From Tetragonia tetragonoides (taxonomy: Eukaryota; Streptophyta; Magnoliopsida; Caryophyllales; Aizoaceae), in assembly GCA_038025085.1 (NCBI GenBank), contig CM076152.1, positions 25,504,001 through 25,568,000 of the forward strand: a stretch of 64,000 nt of DNA, given 5' to 3'. Below are positions 43,490 to 54,640 of the stretch, in pieces. Position 1 is the stretch's first letter. Each line of letters begins with the position of its first letter. The notes beneath the pieces are model-generated. The model worked only from the letters and a program-made list of their open reading frames with translations. It was not told where the DNA came from and made no database searches. The position numbers and the translations under genes were made by a program.

Positions 43490-46160
43490 CTAAGTGATCC
43501 CCCGACCTCCGCGGCTCATCACCAAAACTCGACGCCGCAAACTGGCTAGGGTCAAAGGAAGAATGTCGGGCAAGCTCCCGGTACGAGCACCCCTCCCCAG
43601 CATACTCGAATCACACCTCCACGAAGAACGAGGAGGCATGGTAGGCATCAAAGGAGCAGGGACAGGAGGCTGGTAGTAAAGACCGCCATAAGAGGGATAC
43701 CCCGCATACCCGGGATAAGAAGGATACATCGGCATAGGTATAGGAGTAGGCTCCACAAACGGAGTCATCCTACTCCCACCTGGATGGTCTGTCCAATGTG
43801 CAGGCACACTCTCCCTCCTAGGACTCTCCCTTCGAGGGCTCCTCTCGCGCGAAGGGCTACGCTCAGGAGAGCTCACAACCTCATCATCTGACAATACCTC
43901 CTGTCGTGAGTGACGAGGAAGGGGTCGACGGTACTCAACCTGCAGCCCACCAAAATATATAAGATACATTTCTCAAAGCATGAAACTTTGAAAATGCAAA
44001 GCCAAGTTTACCTTGTCTAAGTCAGCTCTTGAGCAAGTACCCTTCGAAAGAGCTCGGGATATACAGGACTTCATGGAATGCATCATCCTGAAGACCTTCC
44101 CGGTCTGCTCACGGTCAAGCTAATGCAAAGAAAAGTCAGTACAAGCATGAAAAATGGTAAAGTATCGCACACATTGGTAAAATTACGAATTTACCCCTGG
44201 ATGGCCGACTGAAAGAGGAAGGCCCTGGATGTCCTCATCAAGGTCCTCCGTCATGGGGACTTCCCCCCAACACTCCTTCCCGCAATAGTCCCGACCTCGA
44301 ACCCGCATATCCGGGACATCCACATCGATGGCGTCGACCCGAGGCTCCTACAAAGCAAAGTAGGTTAGTATCAAGCAAAACAAGAAAGGCACAGAATATC
44401 AAATGTTAAATTCTTACCTTCAAACCCACAAATGAAGGCATGAGGCGATCAAGACGGAACTGCTCGTAGTGCCTCGCAAGGTCCTCCACAGGCTCCCTAA
44501 AATACTGCATAGCTTACGAGCCCACCATGGCCTCCGCAACCTGCTCACGAGACAAGCACCTCAACAAGAACATGGTCGAGGGAAGATACGAGGGAATCCT
44601 CGGGCTCGCCACGTCAGGATAAACCTGATGGAAGATCCGCTCTCCCAAATACCACTCGAAAGAGAACAGACCCTCAATCAGGATCCTCTGGCGGTCCACC
44701 GCCCTAGATGCTAGGATAGCATCAGAAGCCAACCCGTGATACTTCGCCCATCGGAAGTAGTCAATCTACGCAAGCATGTAATATAAGATATTTCCACACC
44801 AAGAAATACAATCCATACAATCCATGTAATAAAAAGCAAAGCTACATTACCTTGTGCCAATCTAGGCGTAGGAGGGCCTTCTTATATTGCTGAAGAGTCT
44901 GGAAAGGCGCAGGACCCCTATGACGCCATGCCCTGCAAACCGCGAAATCTAACTCCCAGCCTGTAGGCGCCATGTCCGAGATGTTCTTAAAAAACCAAGG
45001 CTACATCAAAACATGAAATTAAGCACCGCACACTTAAATCATGCAAATCACGAAAAACAGATACAAAAAGCAAACGCACCTGTAAGACCTTCCAAAAATC
45101 GCACAAGCTAACGGGAGGAAGAGTCGACTGCTTGTATCCCTCATCATTCACGCGATAAGCAAAGCGCATGCATCTCAAGAGGTTGGCGTAGCCCGGCAAC
45201 CCCCAGTTGTACTCTCTCACTCTCTCCCAGTCTGGAAGACTCGGGAGGTAAATAGCATGGATACGCTCCCCCTTGTCACCATAGATAGTGGTGGCAAGGA
45301 GGTAGGCGATGAACATCCTCGCCTTTTGCTCCACCGAGGTATTCCTCTTATACCTCAGGTCCTTCAAAGCAGTAAAGAGCTCTCTATAGGAACGATAATG
45401 GTGACCCCTAGTGTTCCCCCAAGGGCCAAACAACTCCACCATCTTCGCCTTATGCTTCCAAATGGAAACGTCGTAGACAATGTGCGTACCCAGGCAAGGT
45501 ACCCCGGTCAACATAGCAAACTCCGAAGGACTGATCATCATCTCCCAATTAGGGAAATGGAACGTGTTGGTAGTATCCCAAAAACGCTCCAAAGACAAGC
45601 GGACAATACACCTCTTAACTCGTTTAACCGAGTTCACCACTTTCAAAAGGGGCCCAAACCCCTCATTCAAAACCGCATCTTGCACCTCTTTGGAAAAGAT
45701 CTTAAAAAGTCTCACTGAAGAGCCATAGTTGCCATGGGCCTTTGCAACCCCTTAGGTTTACATTTCAATCAAATGTTCAATCCTAGACAGGTTTCTAAGT
45801 TCGTTTAAACCGCGCAAGATCACATGCGCTACAAACTTGACAATTGCATACAATTTCTACACAAATTCTACTCAAGGCAAAGCATATAAGCTAAAATTCA
45901 ATGCATAAAACTATGAATTCAAAGTACGAGGCTTACCACGAACTTGGAAGCCTAAGAGCTCAAATGAGTCACCGGTCGGAAAAGCAACTCCGATTGATCC
46001 CAAACAATGTCGGGCATCCTATCCGACCGGGTGTATCGATCTTGAGGAAAAGCCAAGGCTTCACGTGAGAAGGAAAAACCTTGGTGAAAATGTCAATTTC
46101 TTCGACCTCCTCCTGGGCTTCGGTCCTCCTACTCCTCTTCCTTGCCAATTTTGGAGCCAT
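43490..46160 (-). pseudogene. Element A antisense gene 2: seven-exon plant-mobile-domain gene
   Basis: Inferred exons: 46160-about 45955, 45750-45080, 45000-44851, 44765-44418, 44347-44195, 44119-44012, 43939-43490. Exon 1 gives MAPKLARKRSRRTEAQEEVEE, with a basic, nuclear-signal-like start. Exon 2 is the best PMD in the window: LERFWDTTNTFHFPNWEMM, SEFAMLTGVPCLGTHIVYDV, QKARMFIAYLLATTIYG, YNWGLPGYANLLRCMRFAY. Exon 4 has FSFEWYLGERIFHQVYP. Exon 7 is an Arg/Ser-rich then Tyr/Gly/Pro-rich tail (PSYPGYAGYPSYGGLYYQPP). Donors include CAG|GTGCGT, AAG|GTAAT and AAG|GTAAGA. One stop near 44513 is the clear break. Function unknown; PMD proteins are known from TEs and from silencing-related MAIN proteins. 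Confidence 0.82.
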
Positions 46161-46449
46161 GAAAAAGGATGAAGAAGCTAGCAAGAAGAAGCAAGCAAAA
46201 ATGGAGAAATTGAGATTTTCTCTCTCCAAAGGTTTCAAAAACCCACTCTCAAATTCACCCCAAATTTGTGAGAAATCACAAATAAACTTCAAATTATGCA
46301 AAACCAAGCAAGTGCAAGCAAAAAGGAGCAAATTTGAGCAAGAGATGAAGATTAGGCAACAATGGAGGTAGAGAGAGAGAGTCTCGAAATTTTGGGGAAG
46401 AAATGACCCAAAATTCGGCTCTCCCCAAAATAAACCCCATCCACGCCTC

Positions 46450-46600
46450 TGAACCGGCCCAGCGACCCGGTTCAGGGCCGTCCAGGCTCAACGGCCCCCC
46501 TTAGCACCCCCGCACTATCGTCTGAGCCGCTGAGCAAGCCCGATAAGGCCGCCCAGCGCTCGGCGGCCTTGCGTGTGGCCGCTGAACCTCTTTTCTCTTC
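46450..46600 (-). promoter_or_regulatory. GC-rich cluster upstream of A antisense gene 2
   Basis: CTGAGCCGCTGAGCAAG, GGCCGCCCAGCGCTCGGCGGCC and GTGGCCGCTGAACC, about 290-440 bp upstream of the ATG at 46160, the same spacing as in B. No clear TATA box is visible between. Confidence 0.55.
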
Positions 46601-46744
46601 CGCCTGTCACGGGGCAGGCCTGCAAGTTCAAATTCCGTACGGGATTACATTTCTCGACCGTTAGAAGTCCGGGAGATTTGGGCATGTCACCCAAAATGAC
46701 TCTTTTGCCCCCACAACTTGGTTTCGTATCCTAGGGGCCCGGTA

Positions 46745-46985
46745 TCATCTATTTTCGCAGGCACAAGCACTCCATCTAATTTTCGCAGGCACAAGCAGTT
46801 TATTCTATTTTTGCAGGCACAATTTTCCAAGACATAGGCATTACTGAAGCAGAGCTACCCAACGCTCTTTGACTTCGAGGCTATTAAAATTAGCGTCACG
46901 GTTGGCACCCGTAAAGTAGAGCTACGCAACGCTCTTTGATGTCGAGGCTATTAAAATTAGTGTCACGTTGGCACCCGCATATAGA
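46745..46985 (+). repeat. Short tandem repeats in the A 3' region
   Basis: Three copies of a unit with TTTTCGCAGGCACAAGCA (46755-46815) and two of about 65 bp with AGAGCTACCCAACGCTCTTTGA and GGCTATTAAAATTAG (46850-46980). This is A's version of the hypervariable pre-PPT array. Confidence 0.75.
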
Positions 46986-46992
46986 GCTATAC

Positions 46993-49850
46993 TGTAACAG
47001 CCACCAAAATTACGACGATTGACTAGAGATTAAACTTGTGAGTTATCAAAAATCGAGGATGTTTTTGACCAAATAGATTTAAAATTTTAAACCTGTTAAC
47101 CTTTGTCCCGCTTCAGACATGAGATATTCCTTTCTTACGTAAAAGAAACTTCTCTCGAGCATATGTTGAGTCATTAGAGAAACCAATAGCAACCCATCTG
47201 GATCGGAAATCAAAGGAGAGAAATCTAAACCATTGCTTATGCAGTCGGCTTAATCGTTCATAGCCGGTATGTTTGTTTGTGATTACAGAACGCCATATAC
47301 TTAGAACCAAACTGACATTCAATTGTCATGTGATCATCCCATACGATATTGGATTACGATTCTAAGAAACCTATTAGAACACCATTAGGAATCTTTTAGA
47401 AAGTTAGAACCTATTGTGAGTTGAAGCACATACTTGGTCATTATGTCGTGTTCAATTCGAGACCCGTTTCTTCGCCGTTAAGCCACTATCTCTCCGAAGC
47501 ATTATAGCCAACTTATAGAGCCATGTTTCTAATGTGGTAGTCAAGCCAATCCGTGCCCAAACACCAAAGGATATCACCTTAGAAGAGCCATACAAATCAA
47601 GCACAATGGAATAGCATTAAGAGTACGAAGACGATTTGAACTTTGCTACCTCAATGGTGCCTTATGGGCTAAGCAATGGATAACCATCACCTATTTTATC
47701 TTATACTCATCATGATGGTTTGATCTTATCTAAAAAGGGATAAGAATGAGACCCTTTTGCTAAGCAAGCTGCTTATCCAACACAAGTCACTTATAACCCG
47801 ATGCAATCGTTGTGCATTAGACCTCTGTTGTAGATAAGTTTGATTGCCCTTATCCTTTAAGATAGAGTCCAATACTTTTATCCAAGCTACCATATAATGT
47901 GATCTTTCTTAGTATATAAGAATATCCCCAAGTGATGCTCCAATAGCAAAGAGAAACATCATTAAGCAAGACGACAAACAAACCTGAGCTTACGAGAACA
48001 ACTCATGTACTTGTCGATGATTGGAGAGACATTTACTATGCCCTATAACCCCGACCTATAGCTTTATTTGATCCTTATGAGATACCCTACCTTTAGGCTA
48101 TCAAAGTAGCTCACCATAGGTCTTCAATATCCGCCTAATACAGCCAAGAAGGCATCCTTATCCAAACCGCCATCCTGATCGACCTACCTAGCGTGTTTAA
48201 GTCGGTTTTGTAACCGACATTAGTAATACTTATCCTCTCTTGTTGCGTGTGAAACTTTGCCACCTTCTAGACCTATAAATAGCCCAGAAACAGAGCCATT
48301 TGGTTCTCAGTTGTAACACCTCTAACCCTCTCAAAAACTCCACTTCTCTCAACTGTGCAAATCAACTCATAGGATTGATATCTCTGCACTCTTTGGTGAT
48401 TATATCCTTGAATACTTATCATAATGACATCCTAAAACCTTTTTAAGAACCCTAATACATAAAGCTTCAATGCCCAGAAGTTGGTTTCCTTAAACCTAAT
48501 CATATAGACCCTCAAACAGTCCTTTAGATTTCACCTTCAGTTCTGCAGTTCATCCAGCATTACTCCTTGAGTTACTTTGTGAGTTTCTCTTGGATTCTAA
48601 GTCCAATTGAACTCCTTTTAGACTATGGTGACCTTGGTGACCTTAGATACCTTTTGGAAGTGAAAGGGAAAGCTTGATGAAGCCAAGTTAGATGTTCTTT
48701 GAGTAATCCTAACCTGTAGTGTGAGGTATTGCGAGGTAACTACCATGTCCACCCTTTTGCTAACTAATTTCGTTTTCAAATCTATTTGTTATGTGTTATG
48801 TACATGGTTTTAATTTGTTTTGGTTTTCAAAGAGTGTTCACAATGGTTTTTAAAGCTTTCTTACCAGTTTTCTGTTTTGAGAAGCAAAGAAGTCGGAATC
48901 GTTGCTAAGGGGGAAACAACCAGAATAATGGATTTATTGTTACTGCTTTGTTCTGTGTGACAATGTGTTATGTGTAAATACATTAATCACTTAAGGTGAA
49001 AGAATGGCATGTGGGTAAAGAAGCTCATGGTAAAGTATCTCCATGAGTGACGAACATTTTGTGCTCCAAAGGATCGTTCTCGAAAGGGAACCCTCCTGGG
49101 AGAATTGTGTATATTGTGTGTCGTCCTTAAGGTCATGGTATGTACGGCCATGAATGTCCTGTGTTGAACTCTCCGAAAGAGAATGTCTTGTGTTGAAGTA
49201 TTTCCGAAGGACATACTCTACGGTAAACTTATCTTCGAGAGTACTTAAGGGGTATGATCATACTAGACTTCTGTTTTGTGTATTGTGGCCAAGTTTTGTG
49301 GGGGAAGACGTTCCTGTAAGTAGTATACACATGATAAAGCATCTCCATGGTGGTTATACTACCTTTTTCACTTTTCCAATGCCATAATAAAAGAAACGGA
49401 TTATCGGAGTACGAAGTGTGATTGAGGATTGGATTCTGAAAAGTTATCTGTTACCAGTGAAATCTGTTGGTTGTTTGTGAAGTTATGGCTTTTTGAAAAG
49501 CTTTGGTTTTCAAAAGATGGTTTTCTGTTTTCAAAAAAAATTCTTCGTTTTCAGAAATGTTTTAAAGAAAAGAGTTTTACTCTAATGTGTTAAAGGCTCC
49601 TAAGGCGGGTGTACTTAGGAATTGGTTTTTACATGATGGAGTGGTGTTACTCAGCGTTTGCTGATTTGACCCCTGTTCTCTCCATTTATGGGAGGGCAGT
49701 GTTTGTTTTTTGTTGAGTTTATTTTTGCAGGTGTTGTCTTTCGGGAAACAGGGCTTAGATGAGAGAACGCCAAGTGTAGATAACTGCCATTTCGGGAAAC
49801 AGGGCTTAGATGATAGGCGGTCAGGAGTCTACCCCTTTCTTTCTTTTTAA
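46993..49850 (+). mobile_element. Probable solo LTR of another retrotransposon (F) inside A
   Basis: It starts TGTAACAGCCACC at 46993, in the middle of A's repeat region. It has a clean TATA box, CTATAAATAG at 48274-48283, with CT-rich RNA-start-like sequence after it, and no ORFs. The length and layout suggest an LTR of a chromovirus type. The right end is unresolved: candidates ending in ACA lie near 49850, but none gives a duplication matching TATAC on the left. CTTTCGGGAAACAGGGCTTAGATGA occurs twice (49740, 49791). Confidence 0.5.
48274..48283 (+). promoter_or_regulatory. TATA box in the solo LTR F
   Basis: CTATAAATAG followed by CCCAGAAACAGAGCC; the expected RNA start is about 30 bp downstream. 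Confidence 0.55.
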
Positions 49851-49928
49851 CATAAAGCACTTTCAAACAAAAGCACTGCAGGCAGTTTTTTAGCAAATAC
49901 TTTGACCTTCGCTTTCACAAGCTCGGCC

Positions 49929-49938
49929 AAAGTGGGAG
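49929..49938 (+). other. Polypurine tract of element A
   Basis: AAAGTGGGAG, four bases before the 3' LTR. The context TTTGACCTTCGC, then CAAGCTCGGCCAAAGTGGGAG, is shared with B and D. Confidence 0.85.
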
Positions 49939-49942
49939 TTTC

Positions 49943-51458
49943 TGTAGAAACCCTAATCAGTTCTCATCCCCTGGCACCGCAACGCCCGATGATGATGTTA
50001 ATGAATTAACATGGACGTAAGTAGAAAAGGACATTGCTTGGAAATCTAGATAAAATTCCTTGAAACCTCAATCCTTAGATAGCCCTCGTTATAAGGATTC
50101 CAACGCCTTTGACCTTGCCTCAATCAGGTTCCCGGATCAAGAGATATCGTGTCTCGAAGATTTGGGTCAAAACCGCTCAATCCCGACCCCCGGGTCAGCC
50201 CATGGGCAATTTCGTAATTTACTGAGCATAAAAAGTCAAAAAACCCTAGGCACGCGTGCGCCTCCGGGCCCAGCGGCTGACGCTGTCAGTCTGGCGGCAC
50301 ACGCGTGACAGCGGGGGCCCTCTCGGCAGCTGCTGGCCCCAACTGCCTTCCGTGGGGCCGTTGGGTTTGTTTTTTTGGCTGGGCCGAGTTTTGGCGCCTG
50401 GTTTCTTACCCTAGGCCTCTAATTCCGTCCCCTAACTCTATAAATACTCCTTCTCACCCTCTTTTGGGAGAAGTTGGTCTGTTCATAATTTTGAGAGCAT
50501 TGAGAGCACATATTTCCCCAAATCAAAGAGAATTCAGATTTTTGAAGGCTCAAGCAAGCATTGCACCTAGTCTAGCATCTAATATTGAAGAGCAATTCCA
50601 ATTCTACTAGTCCCGTTCGAATCGAACGTCCAGGTTTACCATCCTGAGGGCCTAAACTCTTCATTAAATCTCTTATTTATTGTTTATAATCATGTTTTAT
50701 TTAGCTTTCGATTATAGTTGAGTAAATTTGCATGTTTGGGGTTTTTTTGTATATAATTATGCATTGATAGTTAATCTAAAGTTCGCATCTTTTTATTAAT
50801 TTATGCAAGTTTGCATCTTTTTATAGTTTTTGCATGCATATAGCAACCTCATAGGTTTAATTTTGCATAAAGTTGATATCTTTGCATTGTTTTTCCTTTG
50901 AAGTTACTAACAAATTTATTGATGTGCATATGCAATATTTGGCGCGTTTAGCAAAGTGCGGTAGGTTGGAGCGTCAATTTATTGTTCTTATATCTTGGTT
51001 ATGCTTAATAATAGTATGCATGTGAATTGGATATAAATTGTGCAAAGTGATAACATAGGTAATTTGGTTGTCTTTAACCCGCCTAGTTAACTTCAGATCT
51101 TGGACGACTGGATTTATTTGGAACCATATAGCGTAAATAAATATTTAACATGGATAGGCTTAGTAGAAGCCGTTTATACTGGCGATTTAGATGAGATTCG
51201 TTTTATTTATTTCATACCTACACCCTCGAACTCAATATTTAGTCCCCATGGGCATGAGTCAATTCCCAATAGGAATTGAGTGCACTTTTGATGGTTTCCA
51301 ATTGTTTCCTTAAAAATTGGTGGCGACTTCTTTATTTGCAAATTGTTATTCCCCATAATTAATTTAAATTGCATATTGACGTATTATTTAAGAACCATTA
51401 ATTCCAATCCAAAGAATAAATTCCACTGCGGAGCGCCGGAAAGGCGAGGATTCTTACA
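49943..51458 (+). repeat. 3' LTR of element A
   Basis: 1516 bp, TGTAGAAACCCTAATCAG to GGATTCTTACA, followed by the TSD CTCTC. It aligns with 11461-13038 over its whole length, with scattered substitutions and one notable indel in the GC-rich U3 cluster. TATA box at 50438-50447. Confidence 0.95.
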
Positions 51459-51500
51459 CTCTCTAGGGGCTCAAAGTAAGTGGTAAGAGGAGGAAACCCG

Positions 51501-51510
51501 ACTATATAGA
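51501..51510 (-). promoter_or_regulatory. TATA box of C antisense gene 1, cut off by element A
   Basis: The minus strand reads TCTATATAGT. Without A it would lie about 80 bp upstream of the ATG at 11419, as in B. Now 40 kb of element A lie between. Confidence 0.75.
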
Positions 51511-51569
51511 GATCACGGTTGGATTCTCGTCGAAAAATTAAGGAAACACAGGCAACCGACGAAAAAAAG

Positions 51570-51730
51570 GCCAGGCGGCCTCCCAACTCGTCTGGGCGGC
51601 TAAGCTGCTCTAACCAGCGGTTTGATTGCTAGGACCAGCGGCCAAACGTCTAGGACAAGCGGCCAAACCGCTAGCCCAAGCGGCAACCGCTTGGGCTCTA
51701 GCACAGCCGTTAGGAGATCTAGCGGTCACC
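51570..51730 (-). promoter_or_regulatory. GC-rich AAGCGGC/AACCGCT cluster upstream of C antisense gene 1
   Basis: GGCGGCTAAGC, CCAGCGGTTTGATTGC, GCGGCCAAACCGCTAGCCC and AAGCGGCAACCGCTTGGGC, about 60-220 bp upstream of the TATA box. The core resembles the D LTR cluster (53270-53390: AGCGGTTAAACCGCTAGGC). Confidence 0.65.
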
Positions 51731-51849
51731 TTGTATAGGCGCCTGACAAGCAACTTTGCGAGACGACCTCGGTCCACTTGACCTCTCCATTGACCGAGCT
51801 CTACCTTCCTAATTCCCACTTGGACAGATTTTGGAAGCCTTCCCCTAGA

Positions 51850-52271
51850 TTTTCCTTAACTTAATTTTGGCGCTTGGCACCTTTCTATTTATTCCCTTTT
51901 TATTTTCTTTCCTTCTTTTTATTTTGATTATCAAGTTCTACTTTTTTCCTTTTATTTTCTTATTCCTTATTTTCTTTTACTTATCTTTTCCTATTTTCTT
52001 TTTCTTTACCTTACTTTTATTTTTTAGGGGAAAGGGTACCATAAATGTGCTAAGTTCTCAAGAATTCTAAATTCTCGGATTTCGTGTTTTGTGTTTTCCA
52101 TTCGGAAATTAGATGATTAAATTCAGATTTGGGCATTTGCGTGATATTTTTTGTGCGTGAATAAAATGCGATATTTATAGCAGGTTTAATACAAGCCCGA
52201 AAGTTTAAAATGCACTACAGTAAAAATCACTGGCCATCTTCACCAGTACTCGGAACCGCCTGAGACGACTC
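51850..52271 (-). terminator. A-rich 3' region of C antisense gene 2
   Basis: A T-rich plus strand (TTCTTTTTATTTTCTT repeated) ends in TTTTTTAGGGGAAAGGG near 52018-52034. On the minus strand it is CCCCTAAAAAATAAA, downstream of the gene 2 stop at 52272. The rest of the stretch is plain AT-rich DNA without a gene. Bases 52067-52706 recur in diverged form at 60695-61275. Confidence 0.5.
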
Positions 52272-52706
52272 TCAGGGTCCACTCGATGATGGAGCACCTG
52301 AAGGACCGGGCTGAGACATCGCCCAAGCTCTAGGTTCAAAAGCAAATAATGAACTCGTCAAGTAAGCAGGATCCAGTGAATGGCGTGGAGGCTCCGACAT
52401 GCCGGGATAGCCACCATACCCCGTACTCTCCTGACTCCATGAACCCCTCGGAGGGACCGGAGGATACATAGGCATGGGATAACCCGGATACCCCGTATAA
52501 GGAGGCGGTGCATGCCACTACAGAAGATAAGCCACCTGGGGCGGGTTCCCCCTATCCACTCAAGCTCTAGGCGTCCCATGACGCACTTCCGTACTCTCCT
52601 GCCTTGGAGGAGGACGATGCGGTGTAGACACTGACTCCGTAGCATGAATACCTGGAGTACTAGGAGGCCTCGCCACAGAAACAGGCTGTGAAATAAGCTC
52701 AAGGTT
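52272..52706 (-). pseudogene. Element C antisense gene 2, last exon, cut by element D
   Basis: This is the Tyr/Gly/Pro-rich tail: YTGYPGYPMPMYPPVPPRG and YGGYPGMSEPPRHSL, then SGAPSSSGP and a stop at 52272. It corresponds to exon 7 of A and B. Element D is inserted at 52706/52707. A diverged second copy of this exon part lies at 60841-61275. The TAG within 'tccactcaagctctag' near 52560 is a stop. Confidence 0.75.
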
Positions 52707-54621
52707 TGTAGACACCAAATTGTGTCTCTGTCCCACCAAAAACCCGATGATGATGGATATGGAATAACATGGACAATAAGAATTTCCGAAGTGTTCGAAC
52801 TCTTGATCATTAGCATAAAGCCTCTCATTTCACCATAATCATATATCCTTTTCTATAGCCTTTCCAACGACCCTTACCTCGTTCCAAACGGACACCGGAG
52901 TCAAAAGATGTGATTCAACAAAGTTATGGGATAAAAACGATACTCTGATTACCGCACTCCACGGTTCAAATAGGGTTTTCCTCCATTAGAGGAAGAATTT
53001 CCAAGTAGGCCTAAATTACATGGATTCCTCACACAAATACCTTAAAAATGACATATTATGGGTCCAAGTCCAATAAGAAACGTATGACATATGATCCAAT
53101 TACCGCAATGTATAATGAAAATGGACACCTCTTTAGTGTTTGGGGCATAATTCCCAACATACTGATGAGAACTAGGCTTATTTGAATAAAGAATCCAATG
53201 CAAAAGGAATTAGGTCAATCCGAGGTCAAACGACGGGCCTTTTAAGTCGAAACTCGCTAGGTGGAGCGGTTAAACCGCTAGGCTTGCGGTTGAACCGCTT
53301 CCCCAAGCTGCTAAGCCGCTTGTCCTAGTTGAAAGTCCGTTAGTCCTAACGGCTAGCCGCTTGTTGGAGTGATAGCCGCTTGGACTCCAAGCAGCCCCCA
53401 TTGACTGGCGCCTGATGGACTATTTTGTGCGACCTTTTTGTTAGTTCCGTCCCAGACATAAACCTGCCTCTATATATACTCTTTTCCTCCGTTTTTCAAG
53501 GGGTACACAATGGAGAGGTCAAATTGAACCCCAGAGCTCTCTGATTAACCCTAATCTCTCAATCTTCATCCATATCACTCCTCCTTCACAAAATAAACAA
53601 CTCTAATCATCGTTCCACCACAAAAGCTGAACCTTTACCCTTTACACCAAAAATAAACCTATAATATTGTTCATATTCACAAGACAACACATAATTCATC
53701 TACCTTTGATCAAGAACAAGAATCTTCGAGAATTCGTCCTTTCGTAAGTGAACATCCAAGTTATCCATCCTGAAGGTTTATTTTCTTTAAATCAATTCTT
53801 TATAAAATCATGTTTTACTTAGATTATGTTTATGGTTGATGTATTTGCATGTTTTCATTATGATTTTGTACATTAGTATAATTATCATGTTAGATGAGTT
53901 TAATTCATGTTTATTGCATGTTTAGTATAAAAATCATGTTTTTGCACACTTACATGTTTAATTAGTATAGAATTAGATTAATTGCATGATTGGATCAATT
54001 TTCATATTTTGTTATAATTATTGCATGAGAAGCATGTTCTTATATAATCTACTTATTTATTTCCTTGATTTAATCTCTATGAAGTTACTAACTTGTTTAT
54101 TGATGCAAGCTGGCAATTGGCGCGTTAAGCAATAACGGTATGTTTTGGAGAATATTATCATCTTGTGTATTTATAGGGTTAATCTTGCGCTTTATTAATT
54201 CATAGCATGTAATTGGATAAATCATGTGCAAAGCGATAACAATAGCAATAATTCATGTTGTTCAACCCACTTAGTTAATTCTTGGATTTGGACGACCGGA
54301 TTTGTTTGGAACCGTGCAACTTTAATTATTAATCAAGATCAATTAGTATAGGTTGTTTATTTAACGGGCGTAATCGGGTGCCTAGCACCTTCCCAATTCG
54401 TACCCACACCCCCGAACTCAACTTTGGTCTCTGGGTCATTAGAGTCAATTTATCCCCAATCGGGATTGGGGTGCATTAAACCTAGGTTGGAGTCTTTCTA
54501 GACTTTCGATTTGGGTTCTTTATTGGTTTCCTAGTGTTTTCCTTAAAATTTGGTGGCGACTCTTCAATTATCCTAAACATCCAAGAGTAAAGGGAGTAAA
54601 ATTCAAACCCTGGTGTTTACA
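52707..54621 (+). repeat. 5' LTR of element D
   Basis: 1915 bp, TGTAGACACCAAATTGTGTC to CCCTGGTGTTTACA. It has a GC-rich cluster at 53270-53390 (GGAGCGGTTAAACCGCTAGG, AGCCGCTTGTCC) and a TATA box CTATATATAC at about 53470. The leader follows with PBS at 54623. Confidence 0.93.
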
Positions 54622-54622
54622 G

Positions 54623-54640
54623 TGGGGACTCTGCTGGTGA
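54623..54640 (+). other. Primer-binding site of element D
   Basis: TGGGGACTCTGCTGGTGA, two bases after the LTR. It is a diverged TGGCGACTC-class site. Confidence 0.75.

Larger units (their letters stand above)
11461..51458 (+). mobile_element. Element A: Tat/Ogre-like retrotransposon carrying nested insertions
   Basis: It runs from TG at 11461 to CA at 51458 and is flanked by the 5-bp duplication CTCTC (11456-11460 and 51459-51463). Order: LTR, PBS, leader, gag (interrupted by element B at 14149-29614), protease, linker, RT, two RNase H domains, integrase, conserved block (interrupted by the CACTA at 36265-40813), antisense gene 1, antisense gene 2, repeat region (holding a probable solo LTR), PPT, LTR. 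Removing the insertions leaves roughly 17 kb, within the range of large Tat/Ogre elements. All ORFs are broken, so it cannot move by itself. Confidence 0.92.
51459..52706 (-). mobile_element. Element C, middle segment: antisense-1 promoter and antisense-2 end
   Basis: C resumes here after A with the duplicated CTCTC. It contains the promoter of antisense gene 1 (TATA at 51501), a GC-rich cluster (51570-51730), an A/T-rich stretch that would end antisense gene 2 (about 51850-52030), and exon 7 of antisense gene 2 up to the D insertion at 52706. Confidence 0.85.

Noticed and set aside
52707..54621. LTR of element C rather than D
   Set aside because: It interrupts exon 7 of C antisense gene 2 and is followed by a PBS and the D leader.
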